A stretch of 64,000 bases of DNA from Chlorocebus sabaeus (lineage: Eukaryota > Chordata > Mammalia > Primates > Cercopithecidae), in assembly GCF_047675955.1 (NCBI RefSeq), contig NC_132927.1, positions 67,375,702-67,439,701 on the forward strand, in the 5' to 3' direction. This document shows, piece by piece, positions 42,433 through 52,440 of this stretch. Under the pieces are notes generated by a model. The model was given only the letters and a program-made list of their open reading frames with translations. It did not search any database and was not told where the DNA came from. The position numbers were made by a program, and so were the translations under genes. Position 1 is the stretch's first letter. Every line of letters starts with the position of its first letter.

Positions 42433-42679
42433 GATGTAGGGGCTGCTCTTGTCAAGGTTACCAAGAGCGTCCATGACGCCAAGTCCGAGAAACGGCTTTC
42501 CACACTCATCACACCCAGCTCATCTCTCTTGGTTTCCATGACACTTCTCTCTCCTGGTTTTCCTCCTGTCTAGTGGCCATTCCTTTGCAGGTTCCTCCTC
42601 TGCCTGACTCTGTCCTGGGCTCTCGAATTTCTCTTTCCTTTGTCTTCCAAATTGGCCTGTCTGGTGACTTCAGATCATT

Positions 42680-42905
42680 TCTAAGCTGGCTCTGGAGTTA
42701 GACTGTCTGGTTGGAGTCCCAGCTCTCAGCTTCCCCGCTGTTGTCTATAGCCACAATTTCTCCCCTGTGATCTGGCAGCCTTAGTTTTTTCTTCGGTGAA
42801 ATGGGGGTATAATAGCACTTACTGCATAGAGTTGTGATAACTGAATGAGGAAATCCAAGTACATCTTATGACACAGAGTTTAATTCATATTAGCTGTTAT
42901 TTTTA
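42680..42905 (+). mobile_element. MIR, near full length
   Basis: GGAGTTAGACTGTCTGGTTG, CTTCGGTGAAATGGGGGTAT, GTTGTGATAACTGAATGAGG, ATATTAGCTGTTATTTTTAT. Confidence 0.87.
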
Positions 42906-42940
42906 TTTATAACTTCTATTACATAAAAATTGCGTTATTG

Positions 42941-43245
42941 GCTGGGCATGGTAGCTCATGCCTATAATCCCAGCACTTTGGGAGGCTGAGGTGGGAGGAT
43001 CTCTTAAGGTCAGGAGTTCGAGACCAGCCTGGCCAACATGTTGAAACCCCGTCTCTACTAAAAATACAAAAAGTAGCTGGTGGTGCATGCCTGTAATCCC
43101 CGCTACTTAGGAGGCTGAGGCAGGAGAATTGATTGAACCTGGGAGGCAAAGGTTGTAGTGAGCCGAAATCGCACCACGGCACTCCAGCCTGGGTGACAGA
43201 GTGAGACTCCATCTCACAAAAAACAAAAAAAAAGAAAGAAAAAAA
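42941..43245 (+). mobile_element. Full-length Alu
   Basis: GGCTGGGCATGGTAGCTCATG start; tail CACAAAAAACAAAAAAAAAG. Confidence 0.92.
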
Positions 43246-43644
43246 ATGCACTATCGTTTTACTTTTCACCAGACAACTCAAGAACAGGTGCTGAGGACTC
43301 GCCAGATCACATCGAGATAGGTGTTTAATTCCATTTCAATGAAACGACAGCAACAGCAAACCACTGGCTGACCATGAGCCCTGTGCCAGGCCTGGTACTA
43401 AGTTTTTTTTCCTGAGGTGCAAAGCAGGATTTCTGCTCCAGAGAGCTTGCTCGTGGTGAATAAACAGGAGAGCAACATAGAGGAATACGTGGAAAAGTCA
43501 GGCAGTTATAATAGGTGCCCAATTATTAAAAGACCAGTAGTTGCCAAATAGTATTCTATGAAACTCATTCTTCAGAGATGCTTCAAGGGGCGTCCTCAAA
43601 CTCTTGAATTCCAATTTCTGTTTTAAAGTATATTTTAAACTATA
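43246..43644. other. Unique sequence
   Basis: Nothing recognised. Confidence 0.5.
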
Positions 43645-44292
43645 GTCAGACGTGACTTAACAAGGATAAGTTCTGAGAAATGCATCATTAGGAAATTTCC
43701 TCATTGTGCAAATGTCATAGACTCTGCTTACACAAACCTGGGTGACATAGGCTACTACACATCTAGGCTATATGATATGGCCTATTACTCCTGGGCCACA
43801 AACCCATACAGCATGTGACACTGACTACTGTAAGCAATTGTAACACAGTGGTAAGCATTTGTGTACCTAAACATGTCTAAACCTAGAAAAGCTACAGTAA
43901 AAATATGGCATTATAACCTTACAGGGCCGGGCGCGATGGCTCACGCCTGTAATCCCAACACTTTGGGAGGCTGAGGCAGATGGATCACCTGAGGTCAGGA
44001 GTTCGAGACCAGCCTGGCCAACATGGTGAAACCCTGTTTCTACTAAAAATATAGAAATTAGCCGGGCGTGGTGGCGTGCGCCTGTAGTCCCAGCCGCTTG
44101 GGAGGCTGAGGCAGGAGAATCACTTGAACCCAGGAGGTGGAGGTTGCAGTGAACCAAGATCTGCCATTGCACTCCAGCCTGGGCAACAAGAGAGAAACTC
44201 TATCCCCTCCCCTCAACAAAAAAACTTATGGGACCACTGTTGTATATACAGTCTGGCATTAACTGAATTGTCATTATATGGCACGTAACTAT
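43645..44292 (+). mobile_element. Tigger-like DNA transposon, interrupted
   Basis: CAGACGTGACTTAACAAGG, GAGAAATGCATCATTAGG, CACATCTAGGCTATATG and, after an Alu, TTATGGGACCACTGTTGTAT and TATGGCACGTAAC. Ends are loosely inverted and TA-flanked. Subfamily not assigned. Confidence 0.68.
43925..44222 (+). mobile_element. Full-length Alu
   Basis: GGCCGGGCGCGATGGCTCAC start; tail CTCCCCTCAACAAAAAAAC. Confidence 0.93.
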
Positions 44293-44323
44293 ATTTTAAA
44301 ACTGTAGTTAAAAAAACTAACTT

Positions 44324-44617
44324 TGGCCAGGCATAGTAGCTCATGCCTATAATCTCAGCCCTTTGGGAGGCCGAGGTGGGCAGATCATCTGAGGTTGGAG
44401 TTTGAGACCAGCCTGGCCAACATGGTGAAACCCCGTCCCTACTAAAAATACAAAAATTAGCCAGGCATGGTGGTGTGCACCTGTAATCCCAGTTACTCGG
44501 GAGGCTGAGGCATGAGAATCCCTTGAACCCAGAAGGTGGAGGTTACAGTGAGCAGAGATTGCGCCACAGCACTCCAGCCTGGGCAACAAAGCGAGACTCT
44601 GTCTCAAAAAAAAAACC
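44324..44617 (+). mobile_element. Full-length Alu
   Basis: GGCCAGGCATAGTAGCTCATG start; AAAAAACTAACTT / AAAAAACCTCACTT flanks. Confidence 0.92.
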
Positions 44618-44789
44618 TCACTTATGAATATATTGAAGGCAAAATTTCAAAACAGTGGAGATCATCAACACATTAAGTTCTGTTTCAGGTTAATAGATTT
44701 TTGTCCAGGCTGTAATGAAGTGTCTGCTTCCCTCTCTATTAAATAAAGGAAAATCTTGATTCACCCAGATAAAAGTTGCAAGAGGAACT

Positions 44790-44875
44790 ATTTTTGACAG
44801 CGTTATTGAGATATAATCCACATGCCATAAAATTCACCCGTTTAAAGTTTTGGTTTTTACACAGTTACAATTTGC
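44790..44875 (-). mobile_element. L1M 3' UTR fragment
   Basis: ATTGAGATATAATCCACATGCC, AAATTCACCCGTTTAAAG. Confidence 0.7.
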
Positions 44876-45131
44876 AATTGCTTATCTGAGTGAATCAAGG
44901 TTCTCTTGAGTTTGTGCAAAGAAAAATGCAAATTTAGAGTGAAATGAGGATGCTAGGAGATGGTGCCTGAATGTCCACAAGTGTCCATAGCATCAATTTT
45001 CAAATTTTTATGTACAAGCAAGCTAAAACATTTCATTTGGCTGCCTTTCTAAGTAATCATATACATTTGAACATACACTATTCTTATATGTTCTTGTGTC
45101 TTATTTCATACTAACTGAAAACCCTTCTTTT

Positions 45132-45431
45132 GACTGAGTGTGGTGGCTCACACCTGTAATCCCAGCACTTTGGGAAGCTGAGGTGGGTGGATCATCTGAG
45201 GTCAGGAGTTCCAGACCAGCCTGGCCAATGTGGTGAAACCCTGTCTCTACTAAAAATACAAAAATTAGCCGGGGTGGTGGCTCACACCTGTAATCCCAGA
45301 TGCTTGGGAGGCTGAGGCAGGAGAAATCGCTTGAACCCAGGAGGCAGAGGTTGCAGTGAGCTGAGATCGCACCATTACACTCCAGCCTGGGCAACAGAGC
45401 AAGACTCCATCTCAAAAAACATAAAAAAATT
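45132..45431 (+). mobile_element. Full-length Alu
   Basis: GACTGAGTGTGGTGGCTCAC start. AAAACCCTTC at 45118-45127 and 45432-45441. Confidence 0.92.
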
Positions 45432-45489
45432 AAAACCCTTCATTTATCTGCTTGATATATTGAGATTGCAGCTGAGAGTGAGTGTGAAG

Positions 45490-45840
45490 AGATTCTGTTT
45501 GACACGTGTTTACTGACTCTGTGCCATGTGTCAGGCTCTGTTGGAGGCTCTGGAACTCAGCCATGAACAGGCAGACATGAAGACCTGCTCTTGTGAAGCT
45601 TAGATTCCAGCGCAGGGAGACGGAGACTAGCTAGAGAGAAAACAATGGAATGGTGTATCAGATGGCGATAAGTGCTGTGAAAACTAAAGCAGGTCCAGAG
45701 GGATGAGGAGCTGGTGGGGGTGGGAGACACGAGACAGGGAGCTACTTTATGGAGGGCGCCAGGCCAGGCCTCACTGAGGATGCGGCCGTGGAGCAAAGAT
45801 GTGAAGGAGATCAGGGAGTGAGGCTTGTGCTTGCCAGGTG
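45490..45840 (-). mobile_element. L2 LINE, antisense
   Basis: GTTTACTGACTCTGTGCCATG, CATGAACAGGCAGACATGAA, GCTTAGATTCCAGCGCAGG, CAAAGATGTGAAGGAGATC. Confidence 0.75.
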
Positions 45841-46383
45841 CTGCTGCCAAGGAAGCCTGAAGCCCTTGAAAGGCAATAAGAATGAGAGGAGCTCAGAGAA
45901 GCGAAAGCAAAGGGAAGGGTTTGTGACGCAGATGAGAGCTGGGAGAGAAAAAGGCTTTGGTGAGCAGAGGAATGGGGTTGGTCTTCTGGGGGGTGCTGGG
46001 GGAGAAGGCAGTAGGAGCAAATGTGTGCAGGTGGAAGTGTCTGCATGCTTCTGGAAACAAGGAGTCGATTGATTGGCTGATTAGCTCAGTGAGGAAGCAA
46101 TAGGGCCAGGCGGGAGCCGAGCGTACAAGTGTAGGGTCAGTCCCTGTCCTTGTTTAAAATTTTGGTATTGTGTTCATCGTGGAATTTTTTTCGTTAACTT
46201 TGATTTTTTAAAAATTAGCATTCTTATTGGTTACTGAGTTGTTTGGTGCTCCCTTAAACTTTGCACCAGTTTCATCCTAGTTTTAGCCCTGGGAGCAGAG
46301 TCTGTGTCGATAAGTTCACAGTCCCTAGAGGAGGGCCGTCTAAGTCTTTAGATTTGACTCTGTGGTCACCGGAAAGGCCCCTG

Positions 46384-46387
<4 letters not shown>
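45841..46387. other. Unique sequence
   Basis: Nothing firm; the first part may be decayed L2. Confidence 0.4.
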
Positions 46388-46420
<33 letters not shown>

Positions 46421-46702
46421 TGAGATGGAGTTTTGCTCTGTTGCCCAGGCTGAAATGCAGTGGCATGATATTGGCTCACTGCAACTTCACCTCTCAGGTT
46501 CAAGGGATCCTCTTGCCTCAGCCTCCCTAGTAGTTGGGACTACAGGCATGTGCCACCATGCCCGACTAATTTTTGTATTTTTAGTAGAGACGAAGTTTCA
46601 CCATGATGGCCAGGCTGGTCTCGAACTCCTGATCTCAGAGGATCTATCCACCTTGGCCTCCCAAAGTGCTGGGATGACAGGCATGAGCCACCGTTCCCAG
46701 CC
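46388..46702 (-). mobile_element. Full-length Alu with a 32-T tract
   Basis: T32 at 46388-46419, GAGATGGAGTTTTGCTCTG to GAGCCACCGTTCCCAGCC. Flanks CCCCTGAAGATTT / CCCCTTGAAGGATCTT. Confidence 0.93.
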
Positions 46703-48273
46703 CCTTGAAGGATCTTGAGCAAATAAATGATGTAACCAAAATATCCTTTGGGGATGATTGGTCTTGGTCTAGAAGAAGTGTGGGGGATGAGGAAAGGGTC
46801 CAGAGAGCAAGGACCTATCAGGAAATGAATTGTGATGCCCCAGGCCCACGGTATAGGAACAGGAGGTGTGGGAAGGAAAACTGGCTGCCTTTCCTGGGTC
46901 TTTGCGTACCTCTAAACCACCCCCAAAATTCATCATTTCCCAAACAACTGAACAGACATAATGAATGCGGGCCTCGTGCCTCTTTCTGTTTTTATTATGA
47001 CTGACTTGTGCAAAACAGGAAGTGCTACCGTGACAATGGTATTATTTGTGGCTGAGAAATGTACTTTTGAAAACTCAGCAAACCCTGGAACCCTTGCACT
47101 GAAGCCTAGTTGTGCTTATGGAGTCTCCCCATTGGTGGGCTCCATTCCAACAGGGACCATGACTTTCCTCTGCTCCAATAGCAGCATGGACTCAAGAGCC
47201 ACTGTGTTCCTAGGACAGGGGACAAGTTGCTTCACCTTTCAAGAAATTCCAGCTAGTGAGGGCCTGGCACTGTCGAGGGGAGTGGCTGGCTGGGTGCCAC
47301 CAGGCACCATGAAGACAGTATGATTTATGAGCAGGTCACAGGAAACCCTCCCTGCCCCAGGCTTTGGTCCTAGATCAACGTTGGTAGTTAGTGGCTGCAG
47401 GCTGCAGGGAATGTACCGGTAATTCCCTGAGGCAGAAGTGGATCAGAAAGTAGGTGGTTGGGTTCTGATGAGGCTCCTCTTCCTGGCTCCCAGATGGCCA
47501 CCTTATCACTGTGTGCTCAGAGGGCAGAGAAAGAGAGAAAGGAAGCTCTTTGGGGTCTCTAAAGGTACTGATCCCAGAAGACCAGAGCCTCACACTCATG
47601 AGCTCATGTAACCCTAACTCCCTCCCAAAAGCCCATCTCCAGAACCCATCACACTGTGGGTTAGACCTTCAACACAGGAATTTGGAGGGGATATTCAGTC
47701 CACAATATTCCCCATTTTCAGAGCCAACCACGTCTGGAGGCTTCATATCTAATTCAGGTTGAGGAAACTCTTTGGGAAAAACATCTTGAGTTCCTGTTTC
47801 TATCAGCTCACTGAATCCCTTCAATTGCCTTCTCTTTTTGAACTTTTAAATAACTACAATTACTTGGCATACAATTGTTACCTAGGTTTAATTTCTTTTT
47901 TTTTTTTTTTTCCTCTGGAGGGGGCCTCATTTTAGCTAAGCAATTGCAAACAATAGCTTGATTATACTTTCTACATTCTTTTGACATAAGCAATTGCTTC
48001 TCTTCCCAAGCACACTGTGAACACCAGCTGAATATTGTAATATTTCTCTTCCTGAGCAATTTTGCCTGGATCTCACCCACTGAAGAAACCAACTGTAAAT
48101 ATTAATATTTGGCATTCCTTGCACCTCTGGCCATACACACAGTTTAACCTTCTGAGGCTCTGCATGTCATCTTTAAGCCTTAAGAAAAAATGGAAAAGGA
48201 AAGGCTAGGGCATGTTGCAAGCCCTGCTTGGTTTCAAGGAATCCTCCAAGCTCTGCTTGGTTTCATTTTCTTT
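46703..48273. other. Unique sequence
   Basis: No repeat or exon recognised over 1.5 kb. CAAGCCCTGCTTGGTTTCA (48218-48236) repeats as CAAGCTCTGCTTGGTTTCA (48247-48265). Confidence 0.5.
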
Positions 48274-48577
48274 CTGTCTGTCTTTTTTTTTTGGATACAA
48301 TTTTCGCTCTGTCACCCAGGCTTGAGTGCAGTGGTGCAATCTCAGCTCACTGCAGCCTCCACCTCCGGGTTCAAGCAATTCTCCTGCCTCAGCCTCCCTA
48401 GTAGCTGGGACTACAGGCGCCCGCCACCATGCCCGGATAATTTTTGTGTTTTTAGTAGAGACGAGGGTGCTCCATGTTGACCAGGCTGGTCTCGAACCGC
48501 TGATCTGACCTCAAGCCATCCGCCTGCCTCAACCTCCCAAAGTTTTGAGATTACAGGTATGAGCCACTGTGCCTGGC
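48274..48577 (-). mobile_element. Full-length Alu
   Basis: TTTTTTTTTGGATACAATTTTCGC to GAGCCACTGTGCCTGGCC; diverged. Confidence 0.92.
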
Positions 48578-48825
48578 CAATAGTTTGGGTTCCTAATCAA
48601 GTTTTTTCGTTGTAGTAAAATATGCATAATGTAAAATTCAATCATTTTTAAGTGTAAAATTTGGTGGCATTAAGTACATTCACAATGGTATGCCACCATC
48701 AATACTATCCGTCTCCAGAACTTTTTCATTTCAAACAGAAACTTGTAGGAACCTAGTTTTTAGATTCCTTCCTGGGCAGGGGTCGTCGCGAGAGACCACT
48801 CGACACGGAAGTCACAGTGGAGAGA

Positions 48826-48831
48826 TTTATT
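48826..48831 (-). terminator. LTR polyadenylation signal
   Basis: AATAAA on the minus strand, about 65 bases downstream of the LTR TATA-like box. Confidence 0.7.
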
Positions 48832-48894
48832 GCTAGCGCGCTAGGGTACTATGTCCGAAGTTGGCCACAGGACCCCGAATGCTTGTTACAGACA

Positions 48895-48902
48895 GTTTAT
48901 AA
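48895..48902 (-). promoter_or_regulatory. LTR TATA-like box
   Basis: CCTTTATAAACTG on the minus strand with CCAAT motifs upstream at 48983-48990 and near 48943. Confidence 0.6.
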
Positions 48903-49629
48903 AGGCAAAAACCACAAAAATTCACAAAGCTTGAGGCGCAAGATGATTGGAGCAGGTTATGGCCTGAGCAAGATGTCTTACTCTGATTGGTTGGTTTGAA
49001 CCTGGTTTGAACCCGCGCGGGGTATTTCCCGGACTTGTTCTTCTGTTTGAGTTCCAGGAATTTGGGTGGGTGTTTTAGATAGCCACACGGACATCGGGTG
49101 GGTGCTTTAGATGGCCACCTGGTCATTGGGTGGGGGCTTTTAGATGGCCACCTGGTGTGGCTTTTCTAAGCTTCTAAGTTTCTAAGTCTCTAAGTTTCTA
49201 AGTTTCTAAGTCTAAAAGTCTAAAGGTTTCTAAGTTTTTAAGTCTATAGGTCTCTAAGTTTCTAAAGGTTTCTAAGTTTCTAAATCTATTTCCAAACTCT
49301 GTAGCCATTAAACAGTAGTAACTCCTCGTTCTCCTTCTGCCAACCCTTGGTAACTGCTATTCTACTTTTGTCTCTATGAATTTGCCTAACTCCAGGTACT
49401 TCATATAAGTGAGATCATACAATTTGTGTGTGTGTGTGTCTGGCTGATTTCACTTGGCTTGATGTTTTTGTCTTAGTCTGTTAAGGCTGCTAGAATAAAA
49501 TACCATTAATAGGGTGGCTTATAAACAACAGAAATTTATTTCTCACTGTTCTGGAGATTGGAAAGTTCAGGATCAAGGTGCCAGTAGGTAACATGTTTGG
49601 CGAGGGCCCATTTTCTTTTTATTTTTCTT

Positions 49630-49637
49630 TATATATA

Positions 49638-49672
<35 letters not shown>
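49630..49672. repeat. (TA)n(TG)n(TA)n alternating tract
   Basis: 43 bases of strict pyrimidine-purine alternation just before the Alu T-run. Confidence 0.93.
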
Positions 49673-49959
49673 TTTTTTTTTCAGACGGAGTCTCACTCTG
49701 TGGCCAGGCTGGAGTGCAGTGGCACCATCTTGGCTCACTGCAACCTCTGCCTTCCGGGTTCAAGTGATTTTCCTGCCTCATCCTCCCAAGTATCTGGGAT
49801 TACAAGCACACACTACCATACCCAGCTAATTTTTGTATTTTTAGTAGAGATGGGATTTTACCACGTTGGGCGGGATGGTCTCAATCTCTTGACCTTGTGA
49901 TCCGCCCTCCTTGGCCTCCCAAAGTGCTGGGATTAGAGGCGTGAGTCACTCGCCCGGCC
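49671..49959 (-). mobile_element. AluY-like in the MaLR LTR
   Basis: TTTTTTCAGACGGAGTCTC to GTGAGTCACTCGCCCGGCC. Confidence 0.92.
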
Positions 49960-50334
49960 TTTATTTATATTTTTTAAAACTTACTAGGCTATCACTCTCA
50001 GATCTTAGCGAGGGCCTACTTTCTGATTCATAGATGATGCCTTCTGGCTGTGTCCTCACAAGGTGGAAGAAACAAGGCAGTTCTTTGGGGCCTCAATGCC
50101 ATCATTAGGGCTTAACATATAAATGTCAATGTATGAATTTTGGAGGAATACAAACATTCAGACCATACAGCCTTCAAGTTTCATCCATGTTGTAGCATGT
50201 GTAGGAATTTCATTCCTTTTCATGGCTGAATTGTATTCTACCGTATGTGTGTATCACATGTTGTTTACCTACTTATCTGTTGATGGACACAAATTTTTTC
50301 CACCTTTTGACTCTTGTCTAATAAAGCTTAACAT

Positions 50335-50793
50335 GGCCTGGCGCAGTGGCTCACGTCTGTAATCCCAGCACTTTGGGAGGCTGAGGCAGGCGGATCACCT
50401 GAGGTTGGGAGTTCGAGACCAGCCTGACCAACATGGAGAAACCTCTACTTTAAAAAAAAAAAAAAAGCAAAATTAGCCAGATGTGGTGGCGTTTGCCTGT
50501 AATCCCAGCTACTTGGGAGGCTGAGGCAGGAGAATCACCTGAGGTTGGGAGTTCGAGACCAGCCTGACCAACATGGAGAAACCTCTACTTTAAAAAAAAA
50601 AAAAAAGAAAGAAAATGCAAAATTAGCCGGGTGTGGTGGTGGCATACGCCTGTAATCCCAGCTACTCGGGAGGCTGAGGCAGGAGAATCACTTGAACCCG
50701 GGAAGCGAAGGTTGCAGTGAGCCGACATCACACCATTGCACTCCAGCCTGGGCAACAACAGCGAAACTCTGTCTCAAAAAAAAAAAGAACGAA
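50335..50793 (+). mobile_element. Expanded (three-arm) Alu
   Basis: GGCCTGGCGCAGTGGCTCAC start. A 140-base unit is duplicated: 50377-50466 is repeated at 50517-50606 nearly identically, including CTCTACTTTAAAAAAAAA. Duplication AAAGCTTAACAT / AAAGTTTAACAT (50323-50334, 50794-50805). Confidence 0.93.
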
Positions 50794-50805
50794 AAAGTTT
50801 AACAT

Positions 50806-51251
50806 AACAGATGGGATCTCTCTCCTTTGTGAGCCTGACATCAATTTAACAACTACCTTTTGATTAATTCTATTTCATTCTCTGGAAACATGACACCAAA
50901 CAGAGCAACTTAGACGCAGGGCTCTGCAGGAAAGCTGGGGCTGGAGAACACACACGATGGGTAGCTGTGGTCATTAGGGACCTTCGCAGAGTGATGCCTG
51001 AGGGTCCAGCAGGTCAGAGATGGCACCCTGGGTGGGTGAGGCTGCATGACATGGGGTTTTTGATTCTATAATAAAAGACACCTTTCACTTTTCACTTTAA
51101 CCCGTTCATTCATTCACTCACTCACTCATTCCAACATTATTGAACACTTACTAAAAAAAAATAAAAAAGAACAAGATGCATAATAACAAAAGAGAAAAAG
51201 AAGCAAAAACAAACAAAAAAAAAACAAAATAAACAAATTAAAAAAAAATAG
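50806..51251. other. Unique, then A-rich
   Basis: 51100-51150 (TTCATTCATTCACTCAC...TATTGAACACTTAC) is an antisense L2 end; 51151-51250 is A-rich low complexity. Confidence 0.5.
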
Positions 51252-51548
51252 GCCGGGCACGGTGGCTTACGCCTGTAATCCCAGCACTTTGGGAGGCCGA
51301 GGTGGGCGGATCACGAGGTTAGGAGATCAAGACCATCCTTGCTAATAAGGTGAAACCCCACCTCTACTAAAAATACAAAAAAATTAGCCAGGCGTGGTGG
51401 TGGGCGCCTGTAGTCCCAGCTACACAGGAAGCTGAGGCAGGAGAATGGCGTGAACCTGGGAGGCAGAGGTTGCAGTGAGCCAAGATCGCGCCACTGCACT
51501 CCAGCCTGGGCGACAGAGTGAGACTCCATCTCAAAAAAAAAAAAAAAT
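51252..51548 (+). mobile_element. AluY-like, first of a pair
   Basis: GGCCGGGCACGGTGGCTTAC start; ends in A15 at the next Alu. Confidence 0.93.
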
Positions 51549-51549
51549 T

Positions 51550-51808
51550 GGCCTGATGCGGTGGCTCATGCCTGTAATTCCAGCACTTTGGGAGGCTGAG
51601 GCAGGTGGATCACAAGGGCAGGTGTTCGAGACCAGCCTGGCCAGTATGGTGAAACCCCGTCTCTACTAAAAAATGCAAAAATTAGCTGAGCGTGGTGGCG
51701 TACACCTGTAGTCCCAGCTACTCGGGAGGCTGAGGCAGAGGTTGCAGTGAGCCGAGATCGTGCCACTGCACTCCAGCCTGGGTGACAGAGCAAGACTCTG
51801 TGTCAAAA
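51550..51808 (+). mobile_element. Alu with a right-arm deletion, second of a pair
   Basis: GGCCTGATGCGGTGGCTCATG start; lacks about 22 bases between GGCTGAGGCAG and AGGTTGCAGTG. Confidence 0.92.
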
Positions 51809-51835
51809 TAACAACAACAGCAAAAGTTATACATG

Positions 51836-51888
51836 AATTTTTGACTGCACGAGGTTCAGTGCTCCACGTTGTCCAAGGGTCAGTTGTA
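51836..51888 (+). mobile_element. Tigger-type (MER44/MER30-like) terminal fragment
   Basis: GAATTTTTGACTGCACGAGG, GTTGTCCAAGGGTCAGTTG then TA. Confidence 0.7.
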
Positions 51889-51959
51889 CTGGGTCCAAAG
51901 GTAAGTCCTGATGGCTTTGAAGCAGGAGAAAAACAGATCAGGAGAAAATCATGGTCATA

Positions 51960-52090
51960 GTCAACATCTTTTGAGCACTTTCTAAGTGCTGATGCTGTTC
52001 TAGTGCATAATGCTTATTATCTCAGTCAATCCTCAGAGCAGCCAAGCAAGATAAGTGAGGAGGAAACAGGCCTAGAAACTTACCAAGACC
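51960..52090 (-). mobile_element. MIR, antisense
   Basis: TTTTGAGCACTTTCTAAGTGC, CAGTCAATCCTCAGAGCAG, GAGGAGGAAACAGGCCTAG. Confidence 0.75.
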
Positions 52091-52139
52091 TCTAAACGTG
52101 GGTGGCAGCATGCAGATCCAAGCTTAAAACATCACCCTT

Positions 52140-52286
52140 GCTATTCACAGTGTGGCCCACGGACCAGCAGCTGTGTCTTGTGGGAGCTTTTTAGAAATGC
52201 AGAATCTCTGCCTGACCCCAGATCTTCTGGATCAAGCCTGCACTTTCACAGGATCCCCTAGTGATCCCAGTGCACACTAAAGTTTG
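52140..52286 (+). mobile_element. hAT-Charlie MITE (MER3/MER5-like)
   Basis: GTGTGGCCCACGGACCAGCAG, TTTAGAAATGCAGAATCTC, CACTAAAGTTTGAACAGC. Confidence 0.75.
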
Positions 52287-52289
52287 AAC

Positions 52290-52440
52290 AGCACAGATGG
52301 CGATTCACCAGATCGGCTGCACACTGGAATCACTTGAGAGATTTCAAAAATCCTTAGTGCCCAGGCCATACACCCGTAGATCAATTACATCTGCATTTCT
52401 GGGGCTGTGACCCAGCCATCAGGATTTTTCAAAATTACGC
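52290..52440 (+). mobile_element. MER5A-like MITE
   Basis: CGGCTGCACACTGGAATCAC, TAGATCAATTACATCTGC, AGCCATCAGGATTTTTC. Confidence 0.75.

Larger units (their letters stand above)
48744..49294 (-). mobile_element. Solo LTR of a class I (gamma-type) endogenous retrovirus
   Basis: 551 bases, TG...CA ends, 4-bp duplication AACT (48740-48743, 49295-49298). On the minus strand: CCAATCAG (48983-48990), TTTATAA TATA-like box (48895-48902) and AATAAA (48826-48831), in U3-R-U5 order. U3 has three copies of a 32-base repeat (from 49064, 49096, 49128) and a degenerate TTTCTAAG array. CpG-rich (GCGCGCTAGC palindrome region, CGTCGCGAG), suggesting youth. No internal viral sequence remains. Confidence 0.9.
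49471..50172 (-). mobile_element. MaLR LTR, antisense, in L1M
   Basis: TGTCTTAGTCTGTTAAGGC, AACAACAGAAATTTATTTC and, after an Alu, GCTGTGTCCTCACAAGGTGG, GGGGCCTCAATGCCATC, CATTCAGACCATACA. Confidence 0.8.
48600..50334 (-). mobile_element. L1M 3' portion, antisense, split by two LTRs
   Basis: 48600-48743, 49295-49470 and 50173-50320 join as one antisense L1M: TAAGTACATTCACAATGG, CTGTAGCCATTAAACAGTAG, CTTCATATAAGTGAGATC, CATCCATGTTGTAGCATG, CTGTTGATGGACACAAA. Confidence 0.82.

Noticed and set aside
46961..47323. 120-residue plus-strand frame in unique DNA
   Set aside because: Composition looks random; no known family, start context or flanking splice sites that convince.
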